This document shows positions 31,501 to 36,760 of a stretch of 38,932 bases of DNA, piece after piece. The stretch's first letter is position 1; each line of letters opens with the position of its first letter. The stretch covers positions 1 to 38,932 of IMG/VR virus record IMGVR_UViG_3300024431_000015. The stretch is one strand, 5' to 3'. Origin of the DNA: a virus. Below the pieces are notes generated by a model that saw nothing but the letters and a program-made list of their open reading frames with translations, made no database searches and had not been told where the DNA came from. The position numbers and the translations under genes are program-made.

Positions 31501-31665
31501 GTGATCTCTGAGAATGAAGAGGATTTCCGCGAGATTGAATACGAACTGCCAGCCGACTTCCCAGAACCGTTTAATCAATTCGTCGTGAAGATTGTGATGT
31601 ACTCGACTGACTTTGGCACAACAGTACCGAGAGTGAGGGACTTGCGAGCAATCGCAGTTATCTAA
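25510..31665 (+). CDS. Giant virion structural protein, DUF4815 family
   Basis: At 2051 residues this is the largest gene in the window. The N-terminus (VDFNKSPYFDDFDPEKKFLRHLFRPGFAVQARELTQIQTILQNQIDRFGSHIFEDGS) is the signature of the DUF4815 proteins of cyanophage-like T4 phages, which lie after gp8 and are thought to be baseplate or tail-fibre base components. A second conserved block is FHLPRIDKIILRKELRF with YTYNFGDIDARYIENKRYTMSDIGAIDRRVDRLEYYTSLTLLE in the middle (about residues 1135-1220). Another is RIRWVDPLAETFLIDSNLHPNGVFLTSVDLFF near residue 1615. Several copies of the beta module (about 26560-26765 and 27780-28470) are inserted. Position is equivalent to T4 gp9/gp10, but I see no clear homology. 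Confidence 0.83.
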   Translation: MVSTVDFNKSPYFDDFDPEKKFLRHLFRPGFAVQARELTQIQTILQNQIDRFGSHIFEDGSKVIGADIADQNVKFLRVEKDFDFSPQSQGIVDLDHTKFIGFNISSVADPNLTAFVFHAIPSVDVDDEYVILFLEYTSTGTNDSEFQPTDELVSANDPANTRVIVKDTATDPNVAVTGDAILASVDEGIFFIDGFFVLNDAQRIVPFRSAVAADAPVPLNARLFTGINARIGFDISQDVVTSNDDSSLLDPSFGSPNFNAPGADRFRVRLLIDFKTFEFSANTPAEFSDELFVEWMRVRQDIVVLQAVRPNYSALENELAERVEGIHGSFTVRAFSQDIRPHLKNDLSVLEVSAQVGTFQVGESVTGGTSSAVGVVDFITDFDISFLMTTGQFVPAETITGVTSLATATVDTIDIQEDTNGVFTLSQGGEEDSIAFGLEPGRAFVQGFDFQTLATEFIKIDKARDTSEILNFNISVGFGNYVLVDSVNAGPPPAEKFDDWNTNFTIGNQSPGLTPVDLFDFNAVLIGTSRVRQILEDEPGTYRIYLFDSVFNPGKTMADLREIRDGAETLWKVKDPEGIDTNIFNRLGKPATILFEGERNSLVFPVPVGNSTEKFVRTDWRSQQQFDVFLNASGIGNISTSSPKIRFVGGVPAGFFVSSSNLIHYTVIDQTNGNIIDMSLPLNAIKTNNGTPASNGNVELTVGDDGTGNPITSTTVTLIATLEIDDANIPEEPLIRRNKVLQKNVSFPVVMEAEVVFQGTPNLTNTLTQGETLTVTSLPVTLAEATIDFTNSPLTALLVFSFPNLGLGGAFIEGETATAIGGEIANINCNTLIVDAQLSAITASFTPGSVLFEGVSLSTAVAIAVAITPTRWEITFGMFTDGGIVEEASTGETAIIAIAPLIGVPRSRFTAAIFDYDASTTTGVLGIGDNVTTSGSSNTIEIEDVIEYRGKILTAVTGDVSERALSAGDEVLGATSTATATIKSILITGTIQQSDIFGVVSITDDGNANAPVSTDAFFIDDGQRDNLYDFAIAEYDNRNAIPAVGPFTFNINYFEHQGDGPIYVNSYTHSGSNLRFENIPLYTSPQTGFTVALRDVIDFRPIRVAGSPDIEKGFFPKNAEAFDADYTFHLPRIDKIILRKELRFDVIRGIPSLEAQVPPDDPEALTLYVVKIPEYTYNFGDIDARYIENKRYTMSDIGAIDRRVDRLEYYTSLTLLERETEALTVPDATGEDRFKNGILVDSFQGHSVGDVLNPDYDCAIDFAERHLRPPFIDRPVELEELTNNGFVTTSSDGIVTLAWQPTPLVFQPLASTAVSVNPFNVVNWMGSLSIAPSSDTWVDIEQRPELRVNLEGENDAWEAVTRAANGSMRNGFGTQWGSWEQNWTGRTLTQRSFVRTITRRLSAPHRSRAPDGVMRLKISQVVATILRTTTVLRGRSTRTGIITRVVPERIERTLGNRVVDVSIIQFIRGRGIGTNPPLVINAVSMKPNTQVFPYFDDTEVSAFCRPSGGALGDAIITDAAGKVVDLEFSLPAGRFRTGDRLFRLTDEPNNIIANALTTSEIIWNAQGLLQTREETIVSTRVPVLRRQTVTQSRPARDVRTRDRTVRSQTRIRWVDPLAETFLIDSNLHPNGVFLTSVDLFFRAKDASIPITIQIRPVVNGFPHSSAIVPFSEITLEPGSVNTSETPDPSDSGTVTTFAFSSPVHLSGGQEYALVLLSNSNEYLTYIATIGQNQLGTEDRISAQPYAGSLFRSQNASTWTPDQTSDLMFTLNRAQFDTVNTGEIDFRNTLVANMATPVPSSFSDEALANEMYLLTSQLEFPDSELNLSVDIATEQSGILTGIFNPILANQRERFTNKKKILMTTDPATFVLKAQFISNDDAISPVLDKDRLTAIVVENRVNDSLITDPASDNYNGELEPTAFVPKSSDADIINDGAMARYISRIVTLQPGFESTDLRVFLTVNKQLGSEVQVFVKVQTPEAEGDFNNERFIQLQPALDVISENEEDFREIEYELPADFPEPFNQFVVKIVMYSTDFGTTVPRVRDLRAIAVI

Positions 31666-31666
31666 T

Positions 31667-31960
31667 ATGGTAGAGAATGATCCTAATTTGGTTCAGATCG
31701 AAGATCGTAAGCTCGTTCGTGATATGCGTTCGAAAGCTATCTTGAATATTGATCGAGCTGCCCGTGCAGCTTACATGAAACGGCGAGCTTTGCGAACTAA
31801 AAAGACTAGTGAACTTTCCAATATGAAGCGAGAAGCAGTTGTGAGTCAAAATGAAATTGCTGAGTTGCGGGTCCAAATCCAAGCACTAAGTAAATTGATA
31901 CAAGATAAACCTACCGCAAAGAAGAAATCGACCCGTAAAAAGAAGTCTGAGGATAGCTGA
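31667..31960 (+). CDS. Small coiled-coil protein of unknown function
   Basis: The 97-residue product is highly charged. Its last 45 residues have a heptad pattern (SELSNMKREAVVSQNEIAELRVQIQALSKLIQ) followed by a Lys-rich tail (AKKKSTRKKKSED). It begins one base after the giant gene's stop and overlaps the fibre gene start (TGATG). It is too short for a fibre; a chaperone or connector for the fibre, forming an oligomeric helix, is a reasonable guess only. Confidence 0.7.
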   Translation: MVENDPNLVQIEDRKLVRDMRSKAILNIDRAARAAYMKRRALRTKKTSELSNMKREAVVSQNEIAELRVQIQALSKLIQDKPTAKKKSTRKKKSEDS

Positions 31961-34062
31961 TGGCAATTGACTTAATCAATATTGATAGTATCGTTCTCTC
32001 AAACGATTTCGAATCGTGGTTCAATCGAACTAACGAAGTTATCGACGCACTCAACCCGTTGCAGATTTATGACTTCTATGATGGTGGTTATGCTACTGTT
32101 GATCTCGTATTCCCCACGGTTCCTGGTTATCTTACCGTGCAAGATATCACCGAAGCTACCACTCTCGGTTTGAAGATTACCAGGGACGTTCGATTCTTCG
32201 GCGATATGCAGATCGAAATTCTTCCCGAAGCACCTTTGGGTTTCAACACAACCACAGGTGCTTTGACGTTTGTGTTCACCGGTTCGAATGCACCACCATT
32301 GCTCGGTACTAGTTGCACCCCACCTGACTCAGTTGACAGACTGGACAGATACATCGTTTGGGATGATTCTGCTGGTGTAACGAAAGTGGTCGAAGCACAG
32401 AAGATGCTCCCCCTTATCATCGAATGCGATCACCAGTTTGGTGAAACTGCAACCCCCGTAACCATCACGATCAAGGGTGACTTGATTGTGGACGGCAACC
32501 AGACGATTCTGAGTACAACTAATGTTTCGTCTGAGGACAAGAACATTGATCTCAACGATGACGGTACAGGAACTGGTGTTGCTGCCGGCGATGACCCCGT
32601 TGCCGATGGTGGTGGTATCACCTTGCTTTCGACAGACGGCAACAAGACACTCTCTTGGTTGAACGCCGGAGACAGATGGTTTGTCAATCAAGGCTGGGAA
32701 GTTGATCCAGCCTTCTCTGTATTTACGACAAGGATTGAACCCCAAGGTAATATGTTAAACGTTGAAGGTTCGGGAACGTTCGACGCGGTTGCGATACATC
32801 TTCATGAAACTGTGAGCCCTACTAATCCTGATGATGCACATTGGCGATTGACTTTACAGGAGACCACGGCGGTGGGACAACTCCCTTATACGCTTGATGA
32901 ATATCCTGGAGATCCGACTAATTCTAACGTTCCCACTCCTGCTCCTTTCAATCTTGACGGAACATTCAAAATTCAACATAGTACGCTCGGCGATGCTACT
33001 CCTGCGATTGATCTTGGGATCGTCTTTGACAGCGTGACACCGACACACGATCCGACAATCCAAGGATTTGCTCGTAACCTGAATGCTGACTTGCTCGATG
33101 GTTGCCACGCCACGGTCATACCGACACCGCACATGATTCCATGTGCTGACAATGCGGGTTTTATAGATTCAGGATGGATTCCATTCACGGGCGCCATTAA
33201 AGAAATCAATCAAACTGCTCACGGTTTCACACTTGGGCAGGTGGTTCGAATTGACAAGGTTACTCCTTTTGGATATATTCTGGCTCAAGCTGACTCACTC
33301 GATAATGCGGAGGCAGTTGGTGTTGTAGGAAGTATCATTGATGCAAATAACTTCCAAATTACTTTACGCGGTTGTATGGAGCTAACAACAGGTGAGTGGG
33401 ATGCTGTAACTGGAGACGTTGGTGGTTTACTTCCAGGTGGTGTATACTTTTTAGATAAAAATATTGCTGGTAGATTGACTACAAATGATCCTGCCGGTGG
33501 TGATATCAGCAAGACGATGTTCATTGCAATTGATGCTACCTCCGTAATAGTTATGAATTACGTTGGTGGTAAGACTAATCCTATATCAAGTACACCAAAT
33601 ATTGAACTAACCGGAGATGTGATTGCTTTCGGTTTACTTGGTGTTCCACTGACCGCTACTATTATTGAACGCACACAACAACTAACAGCCGTTGGAGTAA
33701 ATTTGCCATTGAACGTAGAAGATTCTAATGGAGTTGGCTTCAGAACTTTCGAAATTGATTTGCAGGCTAATACTATTCTTGAACTGACACTTCTGCCAAA
33801 TATAGCAACTCACTCCGCTGATTGGGATATCGCAGCATCTCCAAATCGTCATACCAATAGTGTCACCATCGTCATTACACAAGATGGTACAGGAGGACAT
33901 ACCCCCGCTATCACGGTTGCGGGAGGTACTATCGTTTGGGATAACTCTCCTGCACAACCGGTTGTACAAGCTGTTGCCGGCAAGACAACAATTTACACGT
34001 TGATAAACGGAACGAGTAATCCAACCGTATGGTATGGAAATCGGTCTGTACTTGAACTATAA
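31960..34062 (+). CDS. Tail-fibre-like structural protein
   Basis: The 700-residue protein opens with IDLINIDSIVLSNDFESWFNRTNEVIDALNPLQIYDFY, an attachment-type N-terminus known in cyanophage fibres, then beta-rich repeats such as GDLIVDGNQTILSTTNVSSEDKNIDLNDDGTG. A middle segment (about residues 365-380) reads NLNADLLDGCHA, the LNADLLDG motif used in T4 long-fibre proteins. The rest is alternating strands and Asp/Gly loops, ending in LELTLLPNIATHSADWDI and VWYGNRSVLEL. It is probably a trimeric fibre, with the C-terminal end of receptor-binding type. It overlaps the downstream adhesin gene (TAATG). Confidence 0.78.
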   Translation: MAIDLINIDSIVLSNDFESWFNRTNEVIDALNPLQIYDFYDGGYATVDLVFPTVPGYLTVQDITEATTLGLKITRDVRFFGDMQIEILPEAPLGFNTTTGALTFVFTGSNAPPLLGTSCTPPDSVDRLDRYIVWDDSAGVTKVVEAQKMLPLIIECDHQFGETATPVTITIKGDLIVDGNQTILSTTNVSSEDKNIDLNDDGTGTGVAAGDDPVADGGGITLLSTDGNKTLSWLNAGDRWFVNQGWEVDPAFSVFTTRIEPQGNMLNVEGSGTFDAVAIHLHETVSPTNPDDAHWRLTLQETTAVGQLPYTLDEYPGDPTNSNVPTPAPFNLDGTFKIQHSTLGDATPAIDLGIVFDSVTPTHDPTIQGFARNLNADLLDGCHATVIPTPHMIPCADNAGFIDSGWIPFTGAIKEINQTAHGFTLGQVVRIDKVTPFGYILAQADSLDNAEAVGVVGSIIDANNFQITLRGCMELTTGEWDAVTGDVGGLLPGGVYFLDKNIAGRLTTNDPAGGDISKTMFIAIDATSVIVMNYVGGKTNPISSTPNIELTGDVIAFGLLGVPLTATIIERTQQLTAVGVNLPLNVEDSNGVGFRTFEIDLQANTILELTLLPNIATHSADWDIAASPNRHTNSVTIVITQDGTGGHTPAITVAGGTIVWDNSPAQPVVQAVAGKTTIYTLINGTSNPTVWYGNRSVLEL

Positions 34063-36083
34063 TGAGAAAGTCACCACATTTTCGGGGTTTATTTAGCGGC
34101 GAAAGTGCGCCTGGTCCACCAATCGTTACTTTCGCCGTTGATGATGGCCCACTTCCTGTAGAGTTCAACAAGACAACGATTATCTTGGGTGCTACACTTC
34201 TTTCAAATGACATCATTCCTAATGGTGCGACCGTTATCTCAGTGCAAGCATTCAGTGGCGGCACCGGAGTTGTAGTTGGGGGTGACGTTCATTGGTCACA
34301 GATCGAGGCCCCACCTTTCGCTTCATCGTTCACCTATACTATTCAAGATAACGTTACAGCACAAACTTCAACAGCAACAGTAACAGTCGCGCCATTTAAT
34401 GCGGCTATAAGTTGTGTGGATGATGGGCCTAGTTTTGATATTACAACAGAATTTCACCTACTAGTTCTTTCGAAGTTTGGTGGTGGTAGTATTACAACAA
34501 ACGATACGTTTGGTGGTGCTGCTCCTGCAAACCCTGTTACTGTAACGGTGCTATCACAAAATACACCAGCATATGCTACGCTATTTGATAGCTCTACGCC
34601 AGGTATTTTCACCTTTATCGTTCCATCAGGCATCAACCAAATAGAAATTGAATGTTGGGGCGCCGAAGGAGGCCGAGGTGGTGACTTGGGTGCTCCTGGA
34701 GCCGCTTCTGGCCTATCACAACAAGTTCCGGGTCGGGGCGCTCACCGATTAGTTAGTAATCTCGCAGTTACACCGGGGCAAATTTTGAGTATCGCTGTTG
34801 GTAGTGCTGGTACAAATGGTCAAATTACTCCGGGTAATCAGACTAGTTCTGGAAGTGGTGGTCTGGGCGGTATAGGGTTTGCAGATAATTCGACATCGGC
34901 CTCGCTAGTTAATCTTGACAGTTTTGGTTTTCCTGACGGCACGGCAGGCCCCGTCGGCGGTAGAGGTCTTTGTACGGGTTGCGATGGCGCTGGGGGCGCC
35001 AACGGTTCCAATTCGACGGGTAATCAGCGACCAAATATAGTAGGTACTGGTGGTGGTGGTGGTGCTGGAAGTGCTGTGACCGTAGGTGATGCTACTACAA
35101 GCAACGGTATTCCGTTTAATCGTCTGGGCCCAGTGTTGAATTGTGCTGCTGGTGGTGGAGGTGGATCTGGCGCGAGTGTATTAGATACTTCGCGTGGCCC
35201 CGGTCAAGACGGAGGACCACCTGATCTCAATAGACCTCTATCTAATGCTGGCTTTGCTTCACACGGCAGCACCATCGCCGGCGCCGGAGCAACCGGCGGG
35301 GGCGGAGGCGGCTTTCGTGGGGGCAATTCATTCCCAAACGTTGATATTATCACTGGCCGACGGATCGGCTTCGGAGGGGAGAGCAACGACGAACGTTATC
35401 GAATATCCGGCGAAAGATTTGCTGGTAATAAATCACCTTCATTCCAATCTGCTGGTCAAGAACTTTGGTCGCCTTTTTCAGGATCAACAACGACCGAGTT
35501 TGCTTCGTTACAAGTTGGCAATGGTCGTGTTCGAATCAGAGGTAGAACAGTAGTCGATCAGCTTGGTGGAACCCAGTTTCCGTTTCACTGTGAGGTAGTT
35601 GACTTGGGTGCAACTATTCAGATAACTCCTGATATTCCTTTCAATCCTAGTGGAACAAGAAAATGTTCATTCTTCTACTTCCTAACCGATAGTTTGACAG
35701 GTGAAACTTCTGGTGTTTGCGAAGTAACGTTAGATATTATTGCGAATAATATTGTTGCGGTCAATGATGGACCTTTCAATGTTCTTGAAAATTCAACGAA
35801 TGCTATAGTGGCGTCTGAGGCAACTTTGCTCGCCAATGATTTACTCAATGGAGTCCTCGGTCCATCTCTTGCATTAGTGAATATAGAAGTCGTAAGTTTT
35901 TCAGGTAATATAACGGCCGCAAGTTTTTCGGGTGGAAATCTAATAGTCGATACCGGTGCTATTGGAGCAGGTATCAGCGGCACGGTTACATATCAAATTC
36001 TTAATACCGTGATGCCTGCTGGATTCGAGCTTCTGGCCAATCGCGGGGCTGATACTGCTGACGTAGCAATCAACATTATCTAA
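34062..36083 (+). CDS. Glycine-rich adhesin-like protein with cadherin/VCBS-type repeats
   Basis: The 673-residue protein combines three Asp-Asp-Gly-Pro type units, FAVDDGPLPVEF, CVDDGPSFDIT and VAVNDGPFNVLEN, the last followed by ATLLANDLLNG, as in the VCBS/cadherin-like repeats of large adhesins. Between the second and third lies a glycine-rich domain that begins IFTFIVPSGINQIEIECWGAEGG (residues about 182-205) and contains runs such as GGGGGAGS and GGGGGSGAS up to about residue 430. That opening is typical of Gly-rich phage adhesin domains, and polyglycine receptor-binding tips occur in T-even gp38. A role in host recognition is likely. Position just after the fibre gene supports this. Confidence 0.78.
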   Translation: MRKSPHFRGLFSGESAPGPPIVTFAVDDGPLPVEFNKTTIILGATLLSNDIIPNGATVISVQAFSGGTGVVVGGDVHWSQIEAPPFASSFTYTIQDNVTAQTSTATVTVAPFNAAISCVDDGPSFDITTEFHLLVLSKFGGGSITTNDTFGGAAPANPVTVTVLSQNTPAYATLFDSSTPGIFTFIVPSGINQIEIECWGAEGGRGGDLGAPGAASGLSQQVPGRGAHRLVSNLAVTPGQILSIAVGSAGTNGQITPGNQTSSGSGGLGGIGFADNSTSASLVNLDSFGFPDGTAGPVGGRGLCTGCDGAGGANGSNSTGNQRPNIVGTGGGGGAGSAVTVGDATTSNGIPFNRLGPVLNCAAGGGGGSGASVLDTSRGPGQDGGPPDLNRPLSNAGFASHGSTIAGAGATGGGGGGFRGGNSFPNVDIITGRRIGFGGESNDERYRISGERFAGNKSPSFQSAGQELWSPFSGSTTTEFASLQVGNGRVRIRGRTVVDQLGGTQFPFHCEVVDLGATIQITPDIPFNPSGTRKCSFFYFLTDSLTGETSGVCEVTLDIIANNIVAVNDGPFNVLENSTNAIVASEATLLANDLLNGVLGPSLALVNIEVVSFSGNITAASFSGGNLIVDTGAIGAGISGTVTYQILNTVMPAGFELLANRGADTADVAINII

Positions 36084-36086
36084 TCC

Positions 36087-36093
36087 CTAAATA
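36087..36093 (+). promoter_or_regulatory. Candidate late-promoter element CTAAATA
   Basis: CTAAATA lies 34 bases before the ATG at 36121, in the only sizeable gap between the adhesin gene and the next gene. It matches the elements at 22988 and 36715. Confidence 0.38.
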
Positions 36094-36120
36094 CTTTAAG
36101 AGTTGAAGTAAGGAATACCC

Positions 36121-36471
36121 ATGGCTGCTGCTGACGCAAATCTATTAATAGAACAGGGATCGACATTTGAAATTGTCATCCAGATTTTTGCATTGGATGA
36201 CACGCCGCGGGACTTGACTGGTTTGACAATTAACGCTCAGCTTCGAAGAAACTATAAGTCCCGTCAAGCTGTGGACTTCACTGTTGAAATTACAATTCCT
36301 ATAGATGGCCAATTCAAATTGAAACTAACTGCCCATCAGACACAAGCATTGCGTGCTGGTCGTTATGTTTATGATGTCGAAGTAGTTGATGACACTGTTG
36401 CCCCCATCGTGGTTGCCAGAGCGTTGCAAGGAACTGCTAGAGTCACACCAGAAGTAACAAAGGTCTGTTGA
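36121..36471 (+). CDS. Small beta-sandwich virion protein (BppU N-terminal-like)
   Basis: The 116-residue protein has the pattern LLIEQGSTFEIVIQIFALDDTPRDLTGLTINAQLRR, then FTVEITIPIDGQFKLKLTAHQTQALRAGRYVYDVEV, a small beta-sandwich seen in many phage baseplate periphery proteins. Such proteins usually decorate fibre or baseplate joints. AAGGAAT precedes the ATG. The gene is followed at once by another small fibre-related gene. Confidence 0.72.
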   Translation: MAAADANLLIEQGSTFEIVIQIFALDDTPRDLTGLTINAQLRRNYKSRQAVDFTVEITIPIDGQFKLKLTAHQTQALRAGRYVYDVEVVDDTVAPIVVARALQGTARVTPEVTKVC

Positions 36472-36472
36472 T

Positions 36473-36706
36473 ATGCCACATTTACCAAATACAACTATCG
36501 TAACTCAAGGTAAGCCAAGTATTCTGTTAGGACAACCTGCTGGAAGCAAGATTTTATTGAAAGAAGTCGGAGCGTTTATGACGACATCTCTTTCTGATAT
36601 CGCGGGTATAGACATCACTGGCGCACAACAAGGTGACGTGTTAATTTTTAATTCTGTTTCTGGAAATTATGAAACTGGACCCCTTGATGGGGGTACGTGG
36701 ACTTAA
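36473..36706 (+). CDS. Small fibre-associated protein
   Basis: The 77-residue protein starts with a strand-rich SILLGQPAGSKILLKEV, then has a single copy of the fibre repeat motif: SLSDIAGIDITGAQQGDVLIFNSVSGNYETG. This matches the LxDLxDV...G..L.F.....W units of the next gene. The C-terminus is short (GGTWT). It may be a separate connector of the next fibre or an older fragment of the same fibre family. Confidence 0.65.
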   Translation: MPHLPNTTIVTQGKPSILLGQPAGSKILLKEVGAFMTTSLSDIAGIDITGAQQGDVLIFNSVSGNYETGPLDGGTWT

Positions 36707-36714
36707 CGGATTCG

Positions 36715-36721
36715 CTAAATA
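36715..36721 (+). promoter_or_regulatory. Candidate late-promoter element CTAAATA before the long tail fibre
   Basis: CTAAATA lies 46 bases before the ATG at 36761 in a 54-base gap. GGAGA at 36747-36751 is the ribosome site. It is the third copy of this element in the window. Confidence 0.38.
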
Positions 36722-36760
36722 GGACTAGTAAAACACAAGTTTCCTCGGAGAAATAACCCT

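Noticed and set aside
35047-35310. GGT/GGC-rich runs as a microsatellite or CRISPR-like array
   Set aside because: They are codons of the glycine-rich adhesin domain, of variable length, without regular repeat-spacer structure.
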